Positions 18,610-27,340 of a stretch of 64,000 nt of DNA are shown here, piece by piece; positions within the stretch are counted from its first letter, which is position 1; the number at the start of each line of letters is the position of its first letter. The position numbers and the translations under genes are program-made. Origin of the DNA: Candidatus Bipolaricaulota bacterium (GTDB lineage Bacteria > Bipolaricaulota > Bipolaricaulia > Bipolaricaulales > Bipolaricaulaceae); assembly GCA_014360985.1 (NCBI GenBank), contig JACIWK010000006.1, positions 33,905 through 97,904 of the forward strand, read 5' to 3'. Under the pieces are notes generated by a model. That model made no database searches, was not told where the DNA came from, and saw nothing but the letters and a program-made list of their open reading frames with translations.

Positions 18610-21600
18610 ATGGCGAATCGAGGGTGCTTGCTGGGTACATCCAGGGTTGTCCTGACCGTTGCCTGTTCAGCCATTGCCATCGCCGCCCTTTGGGCGCCTA
18701 CAGCGACGGCACAGGGTTGGCCTTACTGCATTGGGAACTGCAACGCTAAGGACGTGGCCGTTGAGCGGCTCTACCTGGCGAACGTCAGCTACGTCAACGG
18801 CGTGCTCTCAGCGGATGTGTACGTGGACTTCAAAGTGACCGCTGCTGACAGATACTGCGTCCTCATCGCAATCGGCTTCTCTGCGTCGAGCGGTTGCCCG
18901 AACGTTCAGACTGTCTGGCGGATGTTTGGTGACCTTCCCCAAGGGGCGTACATAGGCCAGTACGTTGGCCGGATTAGCGTCGCGGGCAATCAGTTGTGGG
19001 TTTGCCGGCAGTTTGCTGAGTGGAGGAATCAGGTAAGTCCAGGTGGATGTCCCACGGGGGACTGCAACCTGTACTCGGTCGGCTCCAAGTGCTGGGAGTC
19101 GACTGGCGGGCCCTACATCGTATACGAGGTAGAAGACCCCAGACTGTCGATCCAGAAGAAGACGAACGGGGTGGATGCCGATACGCCGCCGGGGCCGATG
19201 GTGCTGGCGGGGTCCACCGTCACCTGGACGTACGAGGTGACGAACACGGGGAACGTGACGTTGACTGACGTGGTCGTGACCGACGATAAGGCAGGACCGA
19301 TCGGGACGATCCCGACGTTGGCCCCGGGAGCGAGCGCGACCCTGACGAAGATGGGGGTAGCGGAAGCGGGGCAGTACGCGAACGTAGGGACCGCAACGAC
19401 AACCTACAACGGGCAGACAGTGAGCGATACGGATCCCAGCCACTATGTGGGAGTAGACGGGTACATCACGATCACGCCAGGGTCGGCGACGAACGAGGTG
19501 GGTGACCCGCACACGTTCTTGATCACGGCGTACGCGCAAGGGGCGGCCCCCAGTGGGTGGAGCTTGGCCTACACGGTGATGCCGAGTCCGTCCAGCGTGA
19601 GCCTGAGTGGGCCAACGGTGGCCTTGGATGGGATGAGCGCCACCTGGAACTTGACGATCAACCACCCCTCACCAGCCGTGTTCACGGCGTCGGCCACGGT
19701 CGCGATGACGTTCACGGGCGGAACCCAAGTCGTGCGGACCACGAACGGGTCCTCCCCCAACAGCGCCCCGGCCACCAAGTCCTACGAGTACCGCCAGGCG
19801 AAGATCGACCTTACCCCGGGCTCGGACACGAACGAGGTCGGGGAGGACCACGTCATCACGGCAACGGTGCGGGTATGGAACGGGACGAGCTGGGTCGTGC
19901 CTCCCAACGGCGGATCGGTCACGTTCTCCATCGCCTCGGACACCACCGGCACCGCCGCGATCGTGTCCACGAACCCCGCCCCGATCTCGGGCGGGACGGC
20001 CCAGGTCACCATCCGCGCCACGAACCCAGGCCTGGTGAAGGTCCACGCGGTAGCGGACGTCTTGGGTACGGGCACCGTGACCGCCGAGACCGGGGTTGGC
20101 CCAAGCGGCCCCGACGCCGAGAAGATCTACGAGTACCGCCAGGTCAGGATCCGCCTCACCCCGCTTGCGGACACGAACGAGGTGGGCGAGAACCACGCGT
20201 TCACGGCCACGGTCGAGGTGTACGTGGTCGGCACGGGGTGGGTTGCCGCCCCCGATGGAACCCCGGTCACGTTCAGCTTCGTCACGAACCCGATCGGGGC
20301 CACGTTCGTGGGGCCGAGCTCGACGACAACGAGCGGCGGCCAGGCTCAGGGGACGATCACCGCCACCCAGCCTGGAACCGTGACGGTGAAGGCCCAGGCC
20401 ACGGTGGGGTCCCTCACCGTGGAAACAAACGGGTCCGGTGAGAACAGCGCCCCGGCCACCAAGTCCTACGAGTACCGCCAGGCGAAGATCGACCTTACCC
20501 CGGGCTCGGACACGAACGAGGTCGGGGAGGACCACGTCATCACGGCAACGGTGCGGGTATGGAACGGGACGAGCTGGGTCGTGCCTCCCAACGGCGGATC
20601 GGTCACGTTCTCCATCGCCTCGGACACCACCGGCACCGCCGCGATCGTGTCCACGAACCCCGCCCCGATCTCGGGCGGGACGGCCCAGGTCACCATCCGC
20701 GCCACGAACCCAGGCCTGGTGAAGGTCCACGCGGTAGCGGACGTCTTGGGTACGGGCACCGTGACCGCCGAGACCGGGGTTGGCCCAAGCGGCCCCGACG
20801 CCGAGAAGATCTACGAGTACCGCCAGGTCAGGATCCGCCTCACCCCGCTTGCGGACACGAACGAGGTGGGCGAGAACCACGCGTTCACGGCCACGGTCGA
20901 GGTGTACGTGGTCGGCACGGGGTGGGTTGCCGCCCCCGATGGAACCCCGGTCACGTGCAGCTTCGTCACGAACCCGATCGGGGCCACGTTCGTGGGGCCG
21001 AGCTCGACGACAACGAGCGGCGGCCAGGCTCAGGGGACGATCACCGCCACCCAGCCTGGAACCGTGACGGTGAAGGCCCAGGCCACGGTGGGGTCCCTCA
21101 CCGTGGAAACAAACGGGTCCGGTGAGAACAGCGCCCCGGCCACCAAGTCCTACGTGGACGCCAGGATCAGCGTGACCCCGCTGGAGTCAGTGAACCCGGT
21201 AGGCACGAACCACACCGTAACCGCGCTTGTGGAGATCAACTCCGGAGCAGGCTGGGTGCCGGTGCCGAATGGAACGCCGGTCGTGTTCACGCTTCTCAAC
21301 AACACCGCCGGAGCTACGTTTGTGCCAGCATCGACCACGTCGACCACGGGCGGGCAGGCCTCGGTGACCGTGTTCTCATCGAACCCTGGTGGTGTCGTCA
21401 TCCGGGCGACGGCGGACATGACTGTGGCAGGCTTGGCGCTGCAGCGGGCGACCGGGTCCGGTGGCCTGAACGGGTCGGACGCCGTCAAGAACTGGGTCCG
21501 GAACAACGAGCCGCCCACGGCGGAGAGCCTATCTCTGGTGACGTGCCGGAACACGCCCCTCGCCTTCTCCCTCTGGGGCAGCGACCCCGACCTGAACCCG

Positions 21601-23355
21601 GCGGATCCGGCGTCGCATCCGCTGACGTTCGCGATCATCGGGGCACCGACCTACGGCGCGGTGAGCGGAGACCTGAGTGCTGTCAAGTACAGCGCGCCGC
21701 ACAACGCGGCGGTGGACGTGGTGTACACACCGCAGCTTGACTTCCTGGGGACCGACTTCATCGCGTATACCGTCACGGATCCCACCGGCACGTTCGCCGT
21801 GGGAAGGATCCAGATCATGGTGGTCGACTGCGGGGAGGAGATCGCCGGTGGAGGCGGCGCCCTTGGCCCGCGGATCGTGATCAACGAGGTCGCCTGGGGC
21901 GGCACGGAAGCCGATCCAATGCACGAATGGATTGAACTCTACAGTTCGTTTGATGAGCCGCTGGACCTCACGGGGTGGACCCTCCGCTGGCAGCGCAAGC
22001 AGCCGGCGACGATGCTCGACCAGTACGTGAAGGTCGTGGCGCTCCGCGGGACGATTGCCCCCTACGGGTTCTACCTCATGGAGCGCCGCACCGACGACGT
22101 GGTGAGCGACATCGAGGCCGACCTCATCTATGACGAGGTAGGACCGATTGTGATCAGCGAGATCGCGTGGGGCGGCACGCCGGCGAGCGCCGACGACCAG
22201 TGGATCGAGCTCCTCAACGTGACGGAGCGAGAGGTGGACCTCACGGGGTGGAGCTTGCGCTGGCGGCTGGCCCGGCCTGTTACCCCCGCCGATGAGGCAT
22301 GGAAGGTGGTCGAGCTACGGGGGACCGTCCCCGCCCAGTCAACGTACCTCTTGAAGCGGGGGACAGAGTTGGTGATCGGGGACGTACCGGCAGACCTGAT
22401 CTACCATGCGGCCCTCGATCCGAGGGGCGAGGTGCTGGAGCTCCTCGACTCCACGGGGAAGGTTGTGGATACAGCCAACGCCGACCGGAGCGGTGTCGGT
22501 GGATGGGCAGCCGGGTATGGGCTTGACGGTGCCCTGCCGCACGCGACGATGGAACGGGTGAACCCCTTCGACATGGACCATGAACTCAACTGGCGGCCCA
22601 ACACAGGGGTGCTCAGCTGCGGGCACGACCGAGGGGGCAACGCTCTGACTGCATCACCGCGGTCCGTGAACGAGCAAATCCTGTTCTGGGCCTACCCAGG
22701 TGTCGATCCGGCGGAGTTCCCCGCGGACCTGGTGACGCTCCCGTTCACCCTGGAGCTCTCCAACCTAGGAGAAGTTCTGGAGCTCGTGGATCCGCTGGGG
22801 AGGATCGTGGACACCGCCAACGCGGACAACCCCCACCGGGACGGCTGGGCGGCGGGTTACGGTCTCTACGGGGCACAGCAGTTCGCAACTATGGAACGGG
22901 TCGATCCCTCGCTCCCCGATCTCGACGAACATTGGGACCCCAACCGGTACATTGTGATCAACGGCCTCGACGCGCAAGAGGTGTGCCTCGTGGCCACGGC
23001 CCGGGCAACGAACGAGCCAGTGGTGATCGGGCATATCTCAGATCAAGCATTGCAGGTCGTCCGCCGTGGTGAGCTGCTCACGATCGCTGTGGTGGCGCCA
23101 GCCCTTTGCGACGAGGTTCCGTGCCTTCCGCATGCTGTCCTCACCCAGGCCGATGAGGTGGCCGGCGGAGCGGGGGCGGCGCTGCCCGAGGAGACCATCG
23201 CGCGCGCACTGATGGGGAAGCGCGTCGGCCGCACGGACAACTTCCTGTTCCAGGTGTCGACGGCAGACCTCGAGCCAGGGAAGTACCGCTTGTGGATCTC
23301 CCTCGGTGAGGGGCTGCTCCGTGTGGTGGCGTTCGAGGTGGTGCCCAGCCAGTAG
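18610..23355 (+). CDS. Giant secreted surface protein: DUF11-like, Ig-like repeats, cadherin-like and lamin-tail domains
   Basis: 1581 aa; signal peptide; DUF11-like 'GSTVTWTYEVTNTGNVTLTDVVVTDD'; Ig-like 'LTPxxDTNEVGExHxxTATV' units; 'IVINEVAWGGTEADPMHEWIELYSS' and 'IVISEIAWGGTPASADDQWIELLN' lamin-tail repeats. Confidence 0.85.
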   Translation: MANRGCLLGTSRVVLTVACSAIAIAALWAPTATAQGWPYCIGNCNAKDVAVERLYLANVSYVNGVLSADVYVDFKVTAADRYCVLIAIGFSASSGCPNVQTVWRMFGDLPQGAYIGQYVGRISVAGNQLWVCRQFAEWRNQVSPGGCPTGDCNLYSVGSKCWESTGGPYIVYEVEDPRLSIQKKTNGVDADTPPGPMVLAGSTVTWTYEVTNTGNVTLTDVVVTDDKAGPIGTIPTLAPGASATLTKMGVAEAGQYANVGTATTTYNGQTVSDTDPSHYVGVDGYITITPGSATNEVGDPHTFLITAYAQGAAPSGWSLAYTVMPSPSSVSLSGPTVALDGMSATWNLTINHPSPAVFTASATVAMTFTGGTQVVRTTNGSSPNSAPATKSYEYRQAKIDLTPGSDTNEVGEDHVITATVRVWNGTSWVVPPNGGSVTFSIASDTTGTAAIVSTNPAPISGGTAQVTIRATNPGLVKVHAVADVLGTGTVTAETGVGPSGPDAEKIYEYRQVRIRLTPLADTNEVGENHAFTATVEVYVVGTGWVAAPDGTPVTFSFVTNPIGATFVGPSSTTTSGGQAQGTITATQPGTVTVKAQATVGSLTVETNGSGENSAPATKSYEYRQAKIDLTPGSDTNEVGEDHVITATVRVWNGTSWVVPPNGGSVTFSIASDTTGTAAIVSTNPAPISGGTAQVTIRATNPGLVKVHAVADVLGTGTVTAETGVGPSGPDAEKIYEYRQVRIRLTPLADTNEVGENHAFTATVEVYVVGTGWVAAPDGTPVTCSFVTNPIGATFVGPSSTTTSGGQAQGTITATQPGTVTVKAQATVGSLTVETNGSGENSAPATKSYVDARISVTPLESVNPVGTNHTVTALVEINSGAGWVPVPNGTPVVFTLLNNTAGATFVPASTTSTTGGQASVTVFSSNPGGVVIRATADMTVAGLALQRATGSGGLNGSDAVKNWVRNNEPPTAESLSLVTCRNTPLAFSLWGSDPDLNPADPASHPLTFAIIGAPTYGAVSGDLSAVKYSAPHNAAVDVVYTPQLDFLGTDFIAYTVTDPTGTFAVGRIQIMVVDCGEEIAGGGGALGPRIVINEVAWGGTEADPMHEWIELYSSFDEPLDLTGWTLRWQRKQPATMLDQYVKVVALRGTIAPYGFYLMERRTDDVVSDIEADLIYDEVGPIVISEIAWGGTPASADDQWIELLNVTEREVDLTGWSLRWRLARPVTPADEAWKVVELRGTVPAQSTYLLKRGTELVIGDVPADLIYHAALDPRGEVLELLDSTGKVVDTANADRSGVGGWAAGYGLDGALPHATMERVNPFDMDHELNWRPNTGVLSCGHDRGGNALTASPRSVNEQILFWAYPGVDPAEFPADLVTLPFTLELSNLGEVLELVDPLGRIVDTANADNPHRDGWAAGYGLYGAQQFATMERVDPSLPDLDEHWDPNRYIVINGLDAQEVCLVATARATNEPVVIGHISDQALQVVRRGELLTIAVVAPALCDEVPCLPHAVLTQADEVAGGAGAALPEETIARALMGKRVGRTDNFLFQVSTADLEPGKYRLWISLGEGLLRVVAFEVVPSQ
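19761..21153 (+). repeat. Tandem direct repeat, period 684 bp, about 2 copies, inside the surface-protein gene
   Basis: Identical translated units; identical 97-aa antisense ORFs at 19782-20075 and 20466-20759; one difference noticed, T20273 vs G20957 (Phe/Cys). Confidence 0.95.
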
Positions 23356-23381
23356 CGGGTTCGCCGAAGGCGCCCAAGAGA

Positions 23382-23412
23382 AGGGCCCGGCCGTCTGCCC
23401 GGGCCCTTTTTC
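23382..23412 (+). terminator. Intrinsic terminator after the surface-protein gene
   Basis: AGGGCCCGG-CCGTCTG-CCCGGGCCCTTTTTC. Confidence 0.85.
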
Positions 23413-23429
23413 ACTGGACGCGCAGGGTC

Positions 23430-24854
23430 CTAGAACAGAGCCTTCCAGCCCATGGTGAGGACCCACGTCTTCGTGGGGTCGTAGAGGTCGACCTCGCCGA
23501 CTCGAAGGCCCACGTTGACGAGGACCTCCCGCGACACGGGGAAGAAGAGAACGAAGTTGCCCATCCCAAACCCGAAAAGGTTCCCCCCCCCGCGCTTGAA
23601 GTACAAGGAGATCTGGAATCGACCGGGATTCCCACAGCACGGAACCACGGGCCCTTCGAGCTGCCACAGTTCGAAGAACTGAGAACCCGTGACCGCGGAG
23701 TCCTTGGCGGGGTTGAACGAGGTCCGGAGCCGAAGGGTGTACCCGGGGGGAACGTCACACTTGATCTCCATCCCGTAGAGATCGAAACCACTCAGCCCGA
23801 ATCCCGTCTCCGGCATCGCCAAGGCCACGAGCGGCTTAACACAGGCAACGAAGCCCGAGGTCACGCGCAGCGTTGGCTCCAGCTTCTTCTCATCCACAGT
23901 GAACATGACCTTGACGTCGAAGAACGTGCGGATGCTCCCGCAGCCGGGGCATGGGATCTCGATGTCCTTGACAAGGAAGGAGAGGAACTCAAACCCGCCC
24001 TTGTTCTGCACGAATTCTAGTTCCCAGTTGGTGGGGCACCCCTCACAGAGCCATGGCCCCCTCAGGGTAAGGCGCTGCTCGCCAAACGTGGGGGTGAGGG
24101 TGACGAACGTGGTTCGGCTGTCGAACGTGATCGGGCCCAGCTCCCCCTGAACCTGAAGCGCAACGTAGGACGCTGTCTGGGGGTCAGCACCCGAGTAGTA
24201 GAAGGTGGAGATCCAGGTTACCCCCAGGACCGTCGTGCGCGCGTCCACGGTCCACGAGCGAAGGGCCGACACCGTGGGATCGAAGTCGAGGGTCGACGTG
24301 ATCGGAAGACGCCATGATGTGGGCCAACTCCCCTCCAGCGCGATGGACGTCTTGCTCACGAGCGAAGTGAAGGCGGTGTCGGTCCAAGTAGCTCGGAAGC
24401 TCTGCTCAAGGTAGGAGAACCGGCCCCGAACTTCGATCAAGGACCGGTACCCTTCCCAAGCGAAGGTCGGTCCGGACCAGACGAGTTCCCCCTCGGAGAT
24501 CAAGGCGAACGGCCCGATCGTCGTCTCAGGCGCCAGGACCACCAACTGGACGGTTCCCAGGTCCCATCCGCCCGTCTCCGTCTGAACCAAGTAGTGCACC
24601 CAGTCGGTCCCGATGAACCCCGGTTCCGGGAGGTAGGTGAGGTTGGGGGGGATGCCCACGAGGACCCCATTGGCCGGCAGCTGGAGGACGGTGTACAGGA
24701 GGTCGAGATCCCCCTCGCCGAGGAGGAACGGGGTGGGCGTGCCGCTCAGAACGAACACGACCTGCATGGGAGCGAGGGGGACCTGGGCCCCCCACCCAAG
24801 GACAGCGACGGCCAACAGCCCCATCAGTCCGATGCTTCTCACTCCTTGCCCCAT
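23430..24854 (-). CDS. Secreted/outer-membrane-type protein: N-terminal cadherin-like module plus beta-rich domain ending in Phe
   Basis: MGQGVRSIGLMGLLAVAVLGWGAQ signal; LTYLPEPGFIGTDWVHYLV module; beta-rich C-terminus ...KTWVLTMGWKALF*. Confidence 0.6.
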   Translation of the reverse strand: MGQGVRSIGLMGLLAVAVLGWGAQVPLAPMQVVFVLSGTPTPFLLGEGDLDLLYTVLQLPANGVLVGIPPNLTYLPEPGFIGTDWVHYLVQTETGGWDLGTVQLVVLAPETTIGPFALISEGELVWSGPTFAWEGYRSLIEVRGRFSYLEQSFRATWTDTAFTSLVSKTSIALEGSWPTSWRLPITSTLDFDPTVSALRSWTVDARTTVLGVTWISTFYYSGADPQTASYVALQVQGELGPITFDSRTTFVTLTPTFGEQRLTLRGPWLCEGCPTNWELEFVQNKGGFEFLSFLVKDIEIPCPGCGSIRTFFDVKVMFTVDEKKLEPTLRVTSGFVACVKPLVALAMPETGFGLSGFDLYGMEIKCDVPPGYTLRLRTSFNPAKDSAVTGSQFFELWQLEGPVVPCCGNPGRFQISLYFKRGGGNLFGFGMGNFVLFFPVSREVLVNVGLRVGEVDLYDPTKTWVLTMGWKALF

Positions 24855-25603
24855 CACCAACCTCCTTGTTCCTCCGCGAGACCGGCGGAGGCGAGATGGA
24901 TCGCTTCGCTCGGGATGCCCTTTACCGATACGAGGAAGGAGAACGCCTGTTGTCCCTTGACCACGGTGAGGAAGTACGATCCTGGGGCGGTAGGTGCCGT
25001 TACGCGCAGCCAACCGCGGGGATCCCAGGCCCAGGAGGCAGGGCGGAGGGCCGTCCCCTCCCCCTCGAACCGGGACAGGCTCACCCACGCCACGCTTCCC
25101 TGCAGCGGAAGGAGTACCGGGAACTCCTGCCCGGCTGAGAACGGTCCCCCCGCCTGGGTGAAGATGTACCACACCTGGACCCCTTCACTGGCCAGGCGCG
25201 TGGCGAGGTCGGCCAGCCCGACGTTGGGCATCGATCGCGCCTCCGGACCAATCCAATGGGTCGTGATTCCCGGGGCCACCCGCAGCCGGACCATCCCCAC
25301 GTCCAGTGCCCCGTAGGGATCGGCCACAGCAAACGTGAACCCATCCGTTCCGACGAACCCCGGTTCGGGGATGTAGGTCAACTCGGGGCCCGTGCCCTCG
25401 AGTCGACCGTGGTGGAGTCCCCCGAGAATGGAGAAGATCAGAGTATCCCCATCCGGGTCCGTTGCGGGGAGCATCAGCGAGGTCGGGGTGCCCGGGAGGA
25501 CATCCACCACCAAGGGCTCAGCCCGCGGCGCGCGGTTTCCTGCGAGAGCGACCACCCCGAGCCCCGCCATGATCGCACATATCGCGAAGGCTCGTATCCA
25601 CAT
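24854..25603 (-). CDS. Secreted cadherin-like/Ig-like domain protein
   Basis: MWIRAFAICAIMAGLGVVALAGN signal; ATDPDGDTLIFSILGGLHHGRLEGTGPELTYIPEPGFVGTDGFTFAVADPYG; ATGA overlap with the next gene. Confidence 0.75.
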   Translation of the reverse strand: MWIRAFAICAIMAGLGVVALAGNRAPRAEPLVVDVLPGTPTSLMLPATDPDGDTLIFSILGGLHHGRLEGTGPELTYIPEPGFVGTDGFTFAVADPYGALDVGMVRLRVAPGITTHWIGPEARSMPNVGLADLATRLASEGVQVWYIFTQAGGPFSAGQEFPVLLPLQGSVAWVSLSRFEGEGTALRPASWAWDPRGWLRVTAPTAPGSYFLTVVKGQQAFSFLVSVKGIPSEAIHLASAGLAEEQGGW

Positions 25604-25765
25604 GGGCCGATACTCGGCCGCGGGAGGGCCCACCAAGATGGCAGTTGCGCAGACCGGCGGGGAAGCCCGCGGCCCGGACGAGGGCGTCTGGTCCGTGATG
25701 TGAGCTACGTTCCCCGGTCACCACCAGGGCGCGTCCCCCGCGAACCCTACTGGAACGTCGACGCG

Positions 25766-26980
25766 CTAGGTCCCAGGTTCAGCAGGGAGGTGAGTGGACG
25801 GTGGGGAGTGGATCTTGGCCGCCAGTTCGCGGGCAAGGCCCTCGGTCTGGACCACGGCTTCCGCATCCGGCGCGCCGTGGATCTCCACCGCTCCCACGAC
25901 CTCGATCCCCGTCGGGCCGAGGATCTCGCCCGCCTGACGCAGGGCGCCGCCTCCCCAGCCGTACGAGCTGAGCACGGCTGCGTACCTGAGAGGCGGCCGG
26001 AGGGCCTTCACGAGGTTCGCTGCGTTCAGCGCCGCGGGGTGGAGGGCGCCGAGCACCGTCGGCGCGCCGAGGACGAGCGCCCGCGCGTCGACGAGGTCGC
26101 CAGCGAGGTCGCCCACGTCCACGTGCGCTAGCTCATGCACGGCGACCCGGATCCCCGCGTCGAGAAGGGTCTCGGCAGCGATACGGACGAGGCGCTCGGT
26201 GGAGCCCCACATGCTCACGTAGGCGACGACGACCTTGGGGAGGGTCTCCCCGGCTGTCCACTTCCGGTACAGGCCCAGGATCCGCTCGGGGTGGCGCCAC
26301 ACCGGCCCGTGGCTAGGGGCGATGAGCTCAATCGGAACATCGACGAGCTTCCTCATCGCCCGCTCTCCGGCTTTGCGGAACGGCATCATGATCTCGCCAA
26401 AGTACATCTGGGCACGGACCGCTAGGTCCGCCACCTCGTCGTCGTACACCCCGGCCGCGGTGTGGGCACCGAAGAAGTCACATGGGAACAGGACCTTGTC
26501 CTCAACGAGGTACGTGAACATCGTCTCCGGCCAGTGGAGGAACGGGGCGTCGAGGAAACGGAGGGTCTTCCCGCCGAGGTCGAGGGTGTCCCCCTCGTTC
26601 ACAACCAGCATCCTGTCCTGCGGAACGCGGTAGTAGCGAACCGCCATCTCCGCGCCCTTCGCGGTGAGGACGAGGTGGGCCTGCGGGCTCCGATCGAGGA
26701 GGACAGGGATCGCCCCGGCGTGGTCGGGCTCGGCGTGGTTCATGATCACGTAGTCGAGCCGCGCCGGATCCACGACCTCGCCGATCTTGGCGAGAAGCTC
26801 GTCCTCGAACCCCGGGTTCACCGTGTCCACGAGGGCCGTCTTCTCCCTTCCCCGCACGAGGTAGGCGTTGTACGACGTCCCATGGGGAAGGGGGATCAGC
26901 CCGTCGAACAGCCGTCGGCCCCAGTCCTTGACCCCCACCCAGTGGACGCCGCTCCTAAGCTCGATCACCGCTCGCTTCAT
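25766..26980 (-). CDS. Flavodiiron protein (FprA/A-type flavoprotein; NO or O2 reductase)
   Basis: MKRAVIELRSGVHWVGVKDWGRRLFDGLIPLPHGTSYNAYLV; MNHAEPDHAGAIP; VVAYVSMWGSTERL flavodoxin motif. Confidence 0.92.
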   Translation of the reverse strand: MKRAVIELRSGVHWVGVKDWGRRLFDGLIPLPHGTSYNAYLVRGREKTALVDTVNPGFEDELLAKIGEVVDPARLDYVIMNHAEPDHAGAIPVLLDRSPQAHLVLTAKGAEMAVRYYRVPQDRMLVVNEGDTLDLGGKTLRFLDAPFLHWPETMFTYLVEDKVLFPCDFFGAHTAAGVYDDEVADLAVRAQMYFGEIMMPFRKAGERAMRKLVDVPIELIAPSHGPVWRHPERILGLYRKWTAGETLPKVVVAYVSMWGSTERLVRIAAETLLDAGIRVAVHELAHVDVGDLAGDLVDARALVLGAPTVLGALHPAALNAANLVKALRPPLRYAAVLSSYGWGGGALRQAGEILGPTGIEVVGAVEIHGAPDAEAVVQTEGLARELAAKIHSPPSTHLPAEPGT

Positions 26981-27320
26981 CGTCTGCCTCCAGTTCATCC
27001 AACAGCGCCGCTGCCCGACGGAGATGGGGGATGACGATCGATCCTCCCACCACCAACGCAACGGACATCGCCTCCATCAGCTGATCTCCGGTAGCTCCGG
27101 CCTCCCACGCTCCGACGACGTGGTACGTGATGCAGTCGTCGCAACGCAGGACGAGCGATGCCACGAGCCCGAGGAGCTCCTTCGTCACCCGGGGGAGGGC
27201 CCCCTCGTCGTAGGCCGCGCCGTCGAGGGCGAAGAACCGCTTCGTGACCAGATTCGCCCGCTTGAGGGTGAGCGCGGTGAGACGCTCCCGCTCGGCGAAG
27301 AACTCCTCTCTCCTTCCCAT
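26955..27320 (-). CDS. Carboxymuconolactone decarboxylase/AhpD-like protein
   Basis: LLGLVASLVLRCDDCITYHVVGAWEAGATGDQLMEAMSVALVVGG (CxxC..H). Confidence 0.88.
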   Translation of the reverse strand: MGRREEFFAERERLTALTLKRANLVTKRFFALDGAAYDEGALPRVTKELLGLVASLVLRCDDCITYHVVGAWEAGATGDQLMEAMSVALVVGGSIVIPHLRRAAALLDELEADDEASGDRA

Positions 27321-27340
27321 CCTATCCTCCCTCTGGGCTG

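Noticed and set aside
19669-20880. 403-aa minus-strand ORF with internal repeats
   Set aside because: Antisense of the duplicated Ig-like region; repeats come from the 684-bp duplication on the coding strand
19761-21153. CRISPR-like tandem repeat
   Set aside because: Long in-frame coding duplication with no short repeats or unique spacers; no cas genes in the window
25603-25690. Possible degenerate fourth GEMM aptamer upstream of the 24854 gene (CGCAACTGCCAT...GGCCGAGTATCGGCCC in minus sense)
   Set aside because: Lacks the GGGCAAACC 5' half and the GCAAAGCC core; resemblance is weak and probably chance
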